Part shown: in pieces, positions 33,720 to 44,700 of the stretch
How positions within the stretch are numbered: the first letter of the stretch is position 1
How the letters are laid out: each line of letters opens with the position of its first letter
DNA from: Toxorhynchites rutilus septentrionalis
Lineage: Eukaryota > Arthropoda > Insecta > Diptera > Culicidae
NCBI RefSeq assembly: GCF_029784135.1
Contig: NC_073744.1
Span: forward strand, 33,052,939 to 33,116,938
Direction: 5' to 3'
DNA: 64,000 nt
The notes under the pieces: model-generated
Seen by the model: only the letters and a program-made list of their open reading frames with translations
Databases searched by the model: none
Told to the model about the DNA's origin: nothing
Program-made: the position numbers and the translations under genes

Positions 33720-34189
33720 GAATTTATTTAATTTTTCTACTTCACGACAAAAATATATTATTTTTTTCTCTTTACATTTAACTTTTAAGAGATCAAACAT
33801 GTCATTTACGTTAAACTGATTCAAGAAAAACCTCATGCAAACATTCGTTGAAATCGTTCCTTTCGTTCTTATTCATCGATTACATTCGATTAAATTTATA
33901 GATCGTCAAATCATTCAAATACACTTACAATACATTAGTTATGTTTTATTCGATACATGCAGAACAAAATGAAAGATTCCGAATGCTTATAACTCCAACA
34001 TTTCTGACTGGATCGGAAAGATGTTTGCATCAGTTGATAGGGAATATTTCTACGCATCTATCGCGATTAATAAAATCTTATTTTTCATAAGATAAACAAT
34101 TGAATAACTGTAAAATGTTAAGCGTTATCTAAACGCCCGAACTGCCTCGTTTTGATTGGCCCGACTTACGGTTTCCCCAACACATCTAT
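33720..34189. other. AT-rich sequence with one repeat scrap
   Basis: 34012-34070 shares GATCGGAAAGATGTTTGCAT with 19505-19560. Nothing else is recognisable. Confidence 0.4.
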
Positions 34190-35140
34190 CAAAGCCAAGC
34201 AGCCTTGGGGAAAATGGCATTGCAAATACATGAAAGTATGGGAATTTTTGTTTTTACCGAAATGTGTCCCTAACACAGACTTCGGACCAAGCAGCGTTGG
34301 AAAAATCGGCATTGCAAATACATGAAAGTCGGGGTAGTTTTGTTCCGATTGAAATGTGTTTCCCTTACACAGACTTCAAAACCAAGGTTCTGGGGAAATC
34401 AGCTTTGCAAATAAATGCAAACTGCGAGTACTTTTATACTCACTTGCCTTTGTGCAGACTAGAATATGTTTCCTTAACACGGTCTTCTAAACTTAGGAAC
34501 CTGGGAAAATCGTGCAAACACTAAAGGCGAATGAACTTTCAAGTTTAAAGCCTCTATAGTATAAAAAGAAGAAGATGAATTTGTTGATTCATGGAAGCTG
34601 GGGGTGCTACTGCACCCGCATGTTTTTGTGCTTGCACTCCGAAAAGTGTTTTTCTAACACGGATTACAAAAGTGGGTACGAACACAACGCTTGGGCTCGG
34701 TTATTCAAGATTGCATTGAAGGATATGCCTTCATATCCTCTGCTCATTGAATTTATACGCATACCATTTGATGATTAGACATAATGTTGATAACCATTTG
34801 CTGCGATAACGCCTTTTGATTAAACAATATGCGTTCGACGAACATGTCAAAATTGAAACTGAGTGCCTGAAGTTCATCAAATCAAGCAAATTCGCGGTTC
34901 GAGAAGTACGCACACTTGAGAGATGCAAACTTCAGAGGGAAATGTAGAATAAAATAATCGTTTTATAATTCTTCCGTTCACATATTTTGTCCAAGGCATC
35001 ATACAAACGTAAAAGGATTAACTTGTAACGGAGAACATAATCTATCACAATGTATGATTTAATCAATACAAACAAATGATTGCTAAGCTAAAAAGTGCCA
35101 CGTCAACCTTGCGGTTATATCATATATATAACCCACTCAT
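34190..35140 (+). mobile_element. Helentron-like non-autonomous element, copy 2, with internal tandem repeats
   Basis: 34200-34530 holds about three imperfect tandem units of 100-120 bp. Each has a variant of TTGCAAATACATGAAAGT, then AATGTGTTTCCCTTACACAG-like and ACTTC sequence. Then follow TACGCATACCATTTGATGAT and TTGATAACCATTTGCTGCGA, shared with 53780-53840. The terminus is GTCAACCTTGCGGTTATATC with a hairpin GGTTATA (35113-35119) / TATAACC (35127-35133), ending near 35140 before a T run. Internal tandem repeats plus a 3' hairpin and insertion at a T tract resemble Helentron-associated (DINE-1-like) elements. The Helitron relic 1.4 kb upstream is on the same strand. The class is inferred. 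Confidence 0.5.
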
Positions 35141-35170
35141 TTTTTATACTATACTTTTTATTAATTTATA

Positions 35171-36273
35171 TTAGGCTGTCAAAAAAGTCCTGCGGTATTT
35201 CCGCGAGGTGTCGTTGTAAGCGCGTAGTTCTAGTTGTATTCATTGTATCGAGTCATACTATAGCTTGTTGGAAAGGTATTTTTGCGCGTTTATGGACCCG
35301 ATACAGTTTCCATTTTCACCGCACAACGATGGTTTCAACGTTTTCGTTCTGGTGTAGAGGTCGTCGAAGATGCGCCACGCTCCGGAAGGCCTGTCGTCGA
35401 AAATTGCGACTAAATCGCTGAATTAGCCGAGAAAGGCCGGCATAGTAGCAGCCGTAGCATCGGCCAAGAGCTGGGGATAAGTCATCAAACCGTTATTAAC
35501 CATTTGAAGAAGCTTGGATTCACAAAGAAGCTCGATGTATGGGTGCCACACACGTTGACGCAAAAAACATCTTTGACCGTATCGACGCATGTGAATCGCT
35601 GCTGAATCGCAACAATCGTGACTGGCGATGAAAAGTGGGTCACTTACGACAACGTGAAGCGCAAACGGTCGTGGTCGAAGCCAGCTTAAGCGGCTCAGAC
35701 GGTGGCCAAGCCCTCATTAACGGCCAGGAAGGTTCTGCTGTGTGTTTGGTGGGATTGTCAAGGAATAATCTATTATGAGCTGCTTCCCTATGGCCAAACG
35801 CTCAATTCGGACCTGTACTGCCAACAACTGGACCGCTTGAAGGTAGCACTCATGAAGAAGAGGCCATCTTTGATAAACAGAGGCCGCATTGTCTTCCATC
35901 AGGACAACGCCAGGCCACACACTTCTTTGGTGACGCGCCAGAAGCTCCGGGAGCTCGGATGGGAGGTTCTTTTGCATCCGCCGTATAGTCCGGACCTTGC
36001 ACCAAGTGACTACCACCTGTTTTTGTCCATGGCGAACGAGCTAGGTAGTCAGAAGTTAGCCACAAAAGAGGCCTGTGAGAATTGGCTACCCGAGTTTTTT
36101 TGCCAATAAGGAAGCGAGCTTCTATAACAGGGGTATTATGAGGTTGGCATCTCGTTGGGAACAAATCATTGAACAAAACGGCGCATATTTGACTTAAAAC
36201 AGATGATTGTAACTAATTTTATGAACAAATGAAAATTCAAAAAAAATACCGCAGGATTTTTTTGACAGCCTAA
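35171..36273 (+). mobile_element. Mariner element with complete terminal repeats
   Basis: TTAGGCTGTCAAAAAAGTCC at the left end pairs with GGATTTTTTTGACAGCCTAA at the right end, about 30 bp of inverted repeat including TGCGGTATTT/AAATACCGCA. Both ends are flanked by TA (35169-35170, 36274-36275). The length is 1103 bp, about 180 bp short of a normal mariner, because the first part of the DNA-binding domain is deleted. It sits at the edge of the 36.3-37.6 kb foldback repeat. Confidence 0.9.
35330..36196 (+). pseudogene. Mariner (DD34D) transposase, inactivated
   Basis: The frame begins within the helix-turn-helix region (QRWFQRFRSGVEVVEDAP then RSGRPVVE) and continues SIGQELGISHQTVINHLKKL. The first catalytic aspartate lies in VTGDEKWVTYDN and the second in VFHQDNARPHTS. 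The third is in PPYSPDLAPSDYHLF, with 34 residues between the second and third, as in true mariners. The longest open part is 35702-36109. All three catalytic residues survive, but stops (after VVENCD and after WSKPA), a frame change before the first aspartate, and a one-base slip in a T run near 36100 break the gene. The C-terminus (SFYNRGIMRLASRWEQIIEQ, then a stop near 36194) is readable in another frame. The first 50-60 residues are missing. Confidence 0.85.
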
Positions 36274-36275
36274 TA

Positions 36276-37560
36276 TTTGAGTCCGTATATGGTACACCAT
36301 AGGATCTATGGTGAAAAATGCACCTTCTCGTTTTTTTCACGCCATTCTCAATAGCTTTGAGACAAAAATATGGAAAAAAAATACTGATAGTACATCTTAC
36401 TAAGGTGTGTCGATCAATATTTTCAAACAATTTCTTCATCAGAAAATCAAATATTAAAAAAAATAAATTAATTTTTATTTTAATTTTAAATTAAATTTTA
36501 TTTTTTTTAATTCTGAGATTCAGTTCTACCCTAGTTTGTATCCAAATTTCTTCCTACGTCTATTTTAGGTATATGTGATGTTTTTTTCAGAATTTTTGGA
36601 GTGTTTTTCGCGGTACAAAAAAATTTATATATATTTTCAGGCATTTCGAAATTTTGAAAGAAATATTACTTTGAGACTCATTTTTGCTCTAATTTTTATT
36701 TAAATGCATTCATATGTGTTGTTTTTTCCACATGTAGCGTAATTTTTTCTTGAAGTTTTAAGAGGATGGCGCGAAAAAACATTTTTTGTTTGCCTTTTGG
36801 CATTTTTAGTTTATTTTGAATTTAGAGACCCAGTACTACTCTGATATTTATTTAGATTTTGTTTTACATATGTCTAAATTTTGTCGGTATATTTAGAGCA
36901 TTGCGCTGTACAAAGATTTTTTTCTCATATCTTGAAATATATGAGGTTATCTTTACATCAGATTCAGATGGTTTACCAAATTCATAGGAGTCAGCAGTAC
37001 GATAGAGCTCTGTGAGAGAAAATAAAGTCCTTGTGGAAAGATCATTCAGATTAATGAGAAAAACACTTAAAAACATCCAATTTTTTTTAAATTTTAATCT
37101 CACAATTGAAAACCACGAATATAATAAAATAATCGATTTCAAGAAAATAAAAATAATAATGCAGACGATGAAGAAAATTATGTTTGTGTCACGCAATGCT
37201 CTTTCAGCTCTTTCAGCTCAAACATTCAGGAAAAATTTGCACCACATGTAGAATAAAAAGACACATACGAACGCATTTAAATAAAAATTAGAACAGGACG
37301 GGTCTCAAAGTTATATTTTTTTCAAAATTTCGAAATGCTAGAAAATATATTAAATTTGTTTGTACCGCATATTTAATTTTTTTTATAATTACATTTTTTG
37401 ATGAAAAAATTGTTTGAAGATATTTATCGATACACCTTAGTAAGATGTACTTTCAGTATTTTTTCCATATTTTTGTCTCAAAGCTACTGAGAATGGCGTG
37501 AAAAAAACGAGAAGGTGCATTTTCCACCATAGATCCTATGGTTTACCATATAAGGACTCA
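36276..37560. repeat. Foldback repeat, about 1.3 kb
   Basis: 36276-36720 (minus) mirrors 37230-37560 (plus). CACCATAGGATCTATGGTGA matches CACCATAGATCCTATGGTTT in inverted sense, as do CTCAATAGCTTTGAGACAAA and TTTGTCTCAAAGCTACTGAG. The centre near 36950-37200 is less symmetric. The mariner at 35171 is inserted directly beside it. Confidence 0.7.
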
Positions 37561-38115
37561 AATATAAGGTACTACTGCCAAAATGTTTTATTGAGTACTC
37601 TTTACAATATTTTCCACACAGATGGTGATTTGGTTTGAAGGCACTTTTTACTCCCTTACCTAGCCAGACCCTTTGGAAATATAAAAAAAAATTTGTGCCG
37701 CGCAACACTGCAAAAAAACCAGAAAAAAATCACACATATCCAGAAAAGCCGTAGGAACGCATTTAAATATGAATTAGAATAGTGCTGAATCTCTAAATCT
37801 AAAAAAAAAAAATTCAAAATTTCAATATTTTTTTTAGTACTTCAATTTTTGATAAAAAAATTTTTTGATGATATTCTTGATACACCGTAGTAAGATACAC
37901 ATTCAGTATTTTCTTCAAATTTTTATCTCGAAGCTTTTGAAGATGGCGTGAAATAAACGAAAAAGTACGTTTTTCACTATAGATCCTACGTCAAACCACA
38001 TAGGGGTTCAAATAAACCGCCAAAATTTCTTATTTAATATCCTATACAATATTTGCCGTACAGCTGGTGATTTGGTTTGGGGGCACTTTTTACTCCCTTA
38101 CCCGGCCAGGCCTTT
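37561..38115 (+). repeat. Further direct copies of the same AT-rich family
   Basis: GCCGTAGGAACGCATTTAAA, AAGATACACATTCAGTATTT, AGCTGGTGATTTGGTTTGG and TTACTCCCTTACCCGGCCAG repeat landmarks of 37230-37690 and 3178-3515. The end has small tandem duplications of GGCCTCTGTTAA. Confidence 0.65.
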
Positions 38116-38450
38116 AAGTAAGGCCTCTGTTAAGGCCTCTGTTAAGTAAATGGTTATAAGAAGTTTTTTCTGGGTTGTGGCATATCTGATTGTGAATTGC
38201 AGTAGTCATGTTTATAACCCGATTATGAAGGGCCCGAAGTGTTGGCTAGAATCAGATTTGGGTTTCCTCAGCTGTCTGGACTCGAGAACGTTCGAATCAG
38301 CAGACCGCTATCGGGAATTTAGTAAAGCGGGAATTTCTTTGAAAAATCACAGCTCATATCGACATAGGCATTGGATTCGATTCCCGATTAGTCAACGATT
38401 TTTTCGAATTGGAAATTCTTTTGACATTCCATGGATAAAATGCGCTCACG

Positions 38451-38762
38451 TCATGCCTCAATTTGTTCATTTATAATAAAATTGGGCTGCCTTCCTCTGG
38501 CCCGAAGAGAGTTTTCTAAATTCGATTTGGCAACAACATACCACTCGCACGAGCAAACAACGTGTTCGATGTCGTGGTAACCTTGGCCACAAACACAGAT
38601 ATTGCTGTCGACAAGATTAATACGAAAGAGTAGCGCATCTAACGAACAGTGATTGAACATGAGCCGAGAGAAGGTGCGAATAAAGTCCCGACTCAAGTCC
38701 AGACTTTTGAACCATGGTTTAAGGCTAACCTTAGGGATAATCGAGTGAAACCACCGGCCCAA
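38451..38762 (-). pseudogene. Non-LTR retrotransposon C-terminal zinc-knuckle fragment
   Basis: A 103-residue open frame begins MGRWFHSIIPKVSLKPWFKS. It contains FSRLMFNHCSLDALLFRINL, then VDSNICVCGQGYHDIEHVVC and SCEWYVVA. The pattern CxCGxxxxDxxHxxxxC is the zinc-binding motif after reverse transcriptase/RNase H in I, Loner and R1-type LINEs (zf-RVT). Everything upstream, including the reverse transcriptase, is missing, and the tail ends early at a stop. It is an isolated scrap of a LINE unrelated to the one at 57.8 kb. Confidence 0.75.
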
Positions 38763-41284
38763 TTCTACTGATTCTGTTTGATGTAAATTTTTGATGGAAA
38801 ATCCTAATATTTATTTGTCTCCAAGATAGCTCGTCTCGCTCAAACCTTTGTGGGGGAATTAGGTGGGACTATCATTATTATTAATAAAATGCACAATCAT
38901 CGGTGGGATTAAAAATCTGACTTCCAGCATGACGATACCTATAAAATACTCTGAGATCAGAACCAAATCTAGCAAATGCCCTCTTAAACTAGGTACAAAC
39001 GATCAATAAAGGTAATCTACGCCTGGGAAGCTCCCATAGATACCGACAGCCCCCATAGATACCGACAGCGTTGCAAAATATTGATTTTCCAATCTGAAAG
39101 GGTTCTGCCTATGGAGGCGGATGTAAGAACAGAATCACCCAGCAAACATAGCACCAGAAGACTCGAAGATCCAACGATACAACGGAAAGGAAAACTGGTA
39201 TGTAGTAATGTTCAAGCCAGCACCCCATCCTCCCTTCCGTTCCGTTTGTCGTCTTTTCACTTTGTTTTCTTGCGCCAATCAGTTCCATAAGCTTGAGCAA
39301 CAAATCTCAACGACCACCGGAGAGGCGCTTTTCGAAACATAGTGTTCATTCGAAAGTACACAATCACACAAATATTGAGCCCAGATCAGCAATTCCAAAC
39401 AGTTTATGTGGCTCATTTGTTTCGTCCAGTTTCGTTCGTCCTCGGATTGGGTTGTGGTAGGTTCCTCCTGCTGCCAGTCAATGCCAACAGCAGCAAGTAA
39501 ACATCTCCGATCTGATGCCGGAGCAGACTATAGGCCTGAACCACCGGAGTGCAAGTCAATTCAGAGTCTGGGGAATTGAAAGTGGGGAGAGATGGGTACT
39601 TTTTCCCATGGACGAGAGATGGGGAGAATATTATTTTCCTCTACATATTGATTGCCAGCTGTTAAGATAAATTGCGCTCGATATCGTTTACCGGGGCGTA
39701 TAAATTTCCGAGATAAATTCCTCTATCTGCAGTTGGAAAATGCTGGCCACGTGGTCGTCACACCAGGGGAGGGAGGCTCATTAGATTGTATTGCTCTGTT
39801 CAGCTAGGCTGGAAATGAATGTTTGAACTTTGCTCTTTATGAGAATGGTTCAAATGAAACGATATGATAAGCGCTGACGAAATTGTGCAAACTTGAAAGT
39901 GCGACGTTACTTGAAGTGTAATTACAGAGAATTTTCACTTTTCGATAGCTGTTAATCTGGCTTCGCAAATGTGCAGAAAAACGTTAAATTATCCGCCCCC
40001 AATCACTCACTCGCACTTGAATAATTTGGATTTGGTGAGTCTTTTACAGGTTCGCTTCTAGGATGGAAATTACAGAAAGAGAGAGAGGAAGGTGAAAAAC
40101 CCTGAAAAAGTTTCGTCAAGAAATTGCCACAATCAATGTTATCTGCTGTTTCTGACGAGCGAAAACTCCTGTTGACGGCAGCAACAAAAAATAATCTAAC
40201 CTTCACCTTCATTTCCTCTCCTTGTGGCTCGATGTCTAATGAACCCCAAAATCATGTTTCCCTCCTCCAGAAAGGGGCCCGAAGTGGGTGTTAGCTTGTG
40301 GCTTTCATCTCTAGCCTAAGCTCGGTGTTTAATAAATTTATAATGAAACCTTCTGCCGCCGTCTTCACCCCAAACATCCGGCACCTGTCCACCTGTCTTG
40401 TGAGACTTTTCCAGTGGTGGGAGGTGTCGAGAAGGAAACCCTCGTAAACCGTATGTATAAAATATTCTCAAAGGATTTGTCTTTCCCCGGCACTCGGCAC
40501 TGCTATACCTAAGCTGTTCCGTCTGCCACTCTTGTCTTGGCTTCCGATGTCCCTATTTCCTCCTCCCTCTTCTTCTGACCTGTTTTTCCGGCAAGTCTTT
40601 CGGGGTGAAAGTTTACGACGGTAATAACATGATGCCATATGATCCTGTCCCACTGAACAAGCAGCTGAAGCAGCGGGATGGCCACCGGCAGGAGGCAACG
40701 AGCTTGCTCAGCGAGGCTCAGGTCGTTTTCTTCGAGGCGTGGTCGCACAAGTATGCGATTCTGTGTAGATGACATACCTACTCCAGGGTATGACAAATAG
40801 GCTAGCTGGTCGCTACCGCCGTCTTTGTCGACCCCCGGAGTGGTGGATGGAGCAAGTTAAATATGATTTCCAGGAAACACTGGGAACCTCTTCTGGTGGC
40901 TTGCCCCTTTTGGCCCGGGATTATTGGAAGATTTCCGATTAGGAATGACATGGGGATCGGAAGGAACCTGCCGCTGTCTTGATGAAGGTCGGAATCCGGT
41001 GTGAGTGCAGACTTTGGCCGATTACTGTTTGGCGAAGAGCTGTCCGACGGCGATTTACGCGTTTCAGGGATTCAGGGACTCCACTTTCGGAATGAAGAAT
41101 TATGAAAGTTCAGCGAATCTAATCAAGTCGAACTCGAACTAAAATGCCACTTCTTCAGAGTGAGGGCAACTTAAGCAGGTTTTTTTCATGTCAAATGATG
41201 AATCGTTCAAACTTGACAGAAATCATTAGTTTGAGCGAAACTTTTCCCTCACTAGCTTTGACTCTAGTTAACAGACAGGATCAT
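38763..41284. other. Unique-looking sequence, no gene recognised
   Basis: 39240-41100 is GC-richer and not shared with the repeat families. Open frames overlap on both strands and none is recognisable. CCCATAGATACCGACAG is tandemly duplicated at 39031-39068. Confidence 0.35.
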
Positions 41285-41972
41285 TGAAAAAAAAATATTT
41301 TGAAAATTAAAATTCATTTTTCTCGAAAACATGTTCATTTAAAATTCTGATAAAATAAATATCAATAGCCCTCACAATTTACCACAAGTCACCCATACAT
41401 CGAACGATGGACACTTTTACAGGGAAAATGTTTTTCGAACATTCAGTGTTTCATGTTTTACTTTTGAAAAATTACTATTAATGTTTAATTCGGAACATTT
41501 GTATATATAAATTATCGCGATTTACATGCTCTGCTAACTTTTTTCATGTCAAGAACATGTGTCAAGAACATGTGAAACGCGAGAATCTGCACACACAAAA
41601 TGTAACGAGTAAAACATTATTTTTTTTAGGGGTCTCCATACCAAAATGCCCAATAATTCAGAAACTATAAAAGATAGAAAGATAGTTTTCGACGAAAGTT
41701 CATATATTAATAAGATTTCAAACTTTGTTGAATACACTATATTGCTATCTTGACTTTAAACAAAATTAGGATTAGTTGTATTTTTTTCAAAGAAAACATG
41801 AAAATATTGTTGTTAGAAAAACGTTTCCCCTGTAAAAGTGCCCATCTTCCGATGTATGGACGAGCTGTTGGAAATTTTAAGAGCTATTCATATAATTTTT
41901 TGGAGAATTTTAGAAAAATGTATTTTTGAGAAAAATGAATTTTAATTTTTTAAATAACTTTTTTTTCAGCGA
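41285..41972. repeat. Foldback element, about 690 bp
   Basis: The left arm 41285-41441 (TTCATTTTTCTCGAAAACAT, GGACACTTTTACAGGGAAAA) is mirrored at 41811-41972 (CCCCTGTAAAAGTGCCCATC, TTTTTGAGAAAAATGAATTT). The interior is AT-rich with GTCAAGAACATGTG duplicated at 41549-41572. A partial copy lies at 49455-49765. Confidence 0.7.
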
Positions 41973-42539
41973 AATTTTTTTCAAAAAAATTTTGGTATTT
42001 ATTTATGAAAATTAAAACAATTTTCTATATTTCATCCTTTGACTCGAATTTTATAGGTATTATAATTTTTGAATTATATTTTTTGTAAAAAATCAAGAAA
42101 AAAAAATTGGCCCTTTCAAAAAAGCAGTCTAATTCTTTTTTGAATATATGAAGTATGTAAAGTTATGCAAAGTATACTCAAAAGACTCATGCGCTTACAC
42201 CCACAACGTTTCGCTACTATATGAGATGGCGCTGCCAACGACCAGTCGAGTTGGCATGAAATTCATCAATAGCTGTCCATATTCCCCCCACTATATGTCC
42301 ATATTACCGCATCGAAAAAAAAGTAGTACTTTTCGGTCTGTTTTAATTTCCGTAAAAAACATTGAAAAAAACTTTTTTTCAAAAATATTTGGCCAATTAG
42401 GTAGAAAAACAGTATATTGAATTGCAATAAACTGTATCAAAGTTTTGGGAAACATGAGTTTCCAAATATATAATTGAAGTTCTTCTTAACTTGTCTGTTT
42501 TTCCCCCACCTCCCCCGCATATTATTATGTATAAACAGC

Positions 42540-42885
42540 CATTTCATGCCAAACCGATACAGCGGTTCTCAAATTTCCGTGAGAAGTGGTAATTGAGTCC
42601 TTTTTCGCAAAAAATTAGGCCCGTTAGGGGTAGTCTGATAAATCATTTTCACTTTTTTTCCGAAAATTACTTTTTTTTAAATTAATAACTTTTCAACTAC
42701 TGTGCCGATTTAATTGATCGACATACCAACAAACTAGTATTCTTTGAAAAAATATTACGCTTGCAAAGAAAATGGTATTTTCACAATTATTGATTGCATT
42801 TTTTTTTAGTTTACATGGTCTCGATCCAAGGGCGCTATATTTCTGGTATTTTTTTCTTACAAACTAAGGTTTTTTACAAAACATA
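42540..42885 (+). repeat. AT-rich foldback family unit, left of the ITmD37E insertion
   Basis: CATGCCAAACCGATACAG, AACTTTTCAACTACTGTGCC, TTATTGATTGCATTTTTTTT and CATGGTCTCGATCCAAGGGC are the ordered landmarks of this family. The unit resumes after the transposon at 44187, so the insertion interrupted it. Confidence 0.7.
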
Positions 42886-44184
42886 AAGGGTGTGTCACAT
42901 CAAATTGCATCACGGAAAAAACGCTGTAGAAATTTAATTTTTAGGAATTATATCTGCAGCTTTCGCTTATAATCAGATAAGAGTGTATAGATCACGTTGG
43001 CCATGCTTCACTGTCAATTTTTCGTAAATTTGGAAAAATGTCGTCGAACGAAAAAGAGCGTCGTGAATTAATCCTGTGCACTCATTTCGAGAATCCGGAG
43101 TTATCACATCGGGACATCGGTAAGATGCTGGGAATCGTCCAATCCACGGTCAGCAGAGTACTAAAACGATACTTCGAGAACCTAACCATCGACCGGAAGG
43201 TGAAGAACGGCAAAAATGGATGCTCCGTCAGTGAAAAAGACCACAAGCGCGTAGTTAAGCAGTTTAGACGTGATCCGAGAAGTTCGGTCCGGGATGTCGC
43301 CAATAAGCTGAATTTGTCAAGTTCATTCGTCCAGCGGACCAAGCAGCGGGAGGGCCTGCGTACATACAAGGTTCAGAAGGCTCCTAACCGCGACGAAAGG
43401 CAAAACATGGTGGGGAAGACGCGAGCCCGGAAGCTGTACACCGAAATGCTGACGAAGCCGCATTGCCTGGTAATGGACGACGAAACCTACGTCAAAGCGG
43501 ACTTTCGTTAGCTGCCGGGCTTGTTGTTCTTCTCCGCAGAGGACAAATTCAGCGTTCCGGAGGAGATTCGCAAGCAGAAACTATCCAAGTTTGCCAAAAA
43601 GTACATGGTGTGGCAAGCGATCTGCTCTTGCGGAAAGCGGAGCGCCCCCTTCGTGATGACAGGCACGGTAAACGGGCAGGTTTACCTTAAGGAGTGCCTA
43701 CAGAAGCGCTTACTACCACTATTGAAACAGCACGAGGGCCCGACCATCTTCTGGCCGGATCTCGCTTCGTGCCACTATTCAAAGGACGTGTTGGAGTGGT
43801 ACGTAGCCAACGGGGTCACCTTCGTGCCAAAGGAAATGAACCCGCCCAACGCGTCGGAGCTTCGCCCAATAGAGAAATATTGGGCGATTATGAAGCAGGC
43901 CCTCCGGAAGAACCCAAAAGTTGTCAAATCGGAGGCGGACTTCAAGAGAAAATGGATTTCTGTTCAAAAAAAAACCACAACCTGGCGTTGTACAGAACAT
44001 TATGGACGGGGTAAAGAGGAAGGTGAGAGCATACGGGCTTGGGCTCGAAGTATGAATAAAAAGAAAATGCCAAAAGTTGTTTAATAGTGTTTATTTTAAT
44101 GTTTAAAATTTTCAAAAAGATCGGTCTACTGGGCGAATTTCTACAGCGTTTTTTCCGTGATGCAATTTGATGTGACACACCCCT
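42886..44184 (+). mobile_element. ITmD37E transposon, nearly complete
   Basis: The element is 1299 bp between TA duplications at 42884-42885 and 44185-44186. Terminal inverted repeats of about 46 bp begin GGGTGTGTCACATCAAATTG and run through ATCACGGAAAAAACGCTGTA and GAAATT, essentially identical at both ends. It carries one transposase gene with a single stop and a single frameshift, so this is a young or recently inactivated copy. It interrupts a unit of the AT-rich foldback family. Confidence 0.93.
43038..44054 (+). pseudogene. ITmD37E transposase with one stop and one frameshift
   Basis: The frame starts MSSNEKERRELI and has two helix-turn-helix blocks: HRDIGKMLGIVQSTVSRVLK near residues 25-45, and SVRDVANKLNLSSSFVQRT near 87-105. 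The catalytic residues are D in VMDDETYVKADF (about residue 150), D in IFWPDLASCHYS (about 243) and E in ELRPIEKYW. Exactly 37 residues separate the second D from the E, the defining D37E spacing. The other typical blocks (MVWQAICSCGK, VPKEMNPPN) are present. The reading frame breaks at a TAG (43509-43511), where relatives have glutamine, and at one extra A in an A run near 43968. The C-terminus continues in the next frame to about 44054. It would act as a cut-and-paste transposase if intact, but as it stands it is inactive. Confidence 0.9.
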
Positions 44185-44186
44185 TA

Positions 44187-44700
44187 TTCAAAAATAAGAG
44201 TGTTTTTTTTTTGTTTTCAAGTTATAATTTTTCAATGTTAATAGATGGTCCGAAAAATAATTTTTTCCTCTTTTTCCAGACATGAAAAACTCATAGCTTT
44301 TGAAGTATTACACCGATTCAGCTGATTGGCATATCAAATTGGCAATTGTCTTAATTGGTTTACATAGTTTCGGGACCAAGGGTGCCATGTATTTTTATAT
44401 TTTTTCTGGAAAGCTGAGGTTTTTTTTTATGTAACATAATCAGGTAGGTGTTTGTTTTCGTTTTTGAGTTATGATTTTTCAAAGTTGAGATATTTTGGTT
44501 GCTTATGGACAGAAAATAAGAAAATGGGAAAACAAATTATTTACAAGTGTAATATTTTTTCAAAAAAGAGCTCATGGGCTTCGATTTGATTTGTCGATAA
44601 TCAGATTTTCGAGGGTTAAAAAGTCAATACTTTGAGCGCTTTGAGCTGAATCATGTCCGACTGAGCTGAAAAATATACATGGACGATTTTTGAAATTGGA
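44187..44700 (+). repeat. AT-rich foldback family unit, right of the ITmD37E insertion
   Basis: TAATAGATGGTCCGAAAAAT, TTTTGAAGTATTACACCGAT, TTTCGGGACCAAGGGTGCCA and ATGGGCTTCGATTTGAT continue the unit broken at 42885, followed by the start of another unit. No coding content. Confidence 0.65.
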
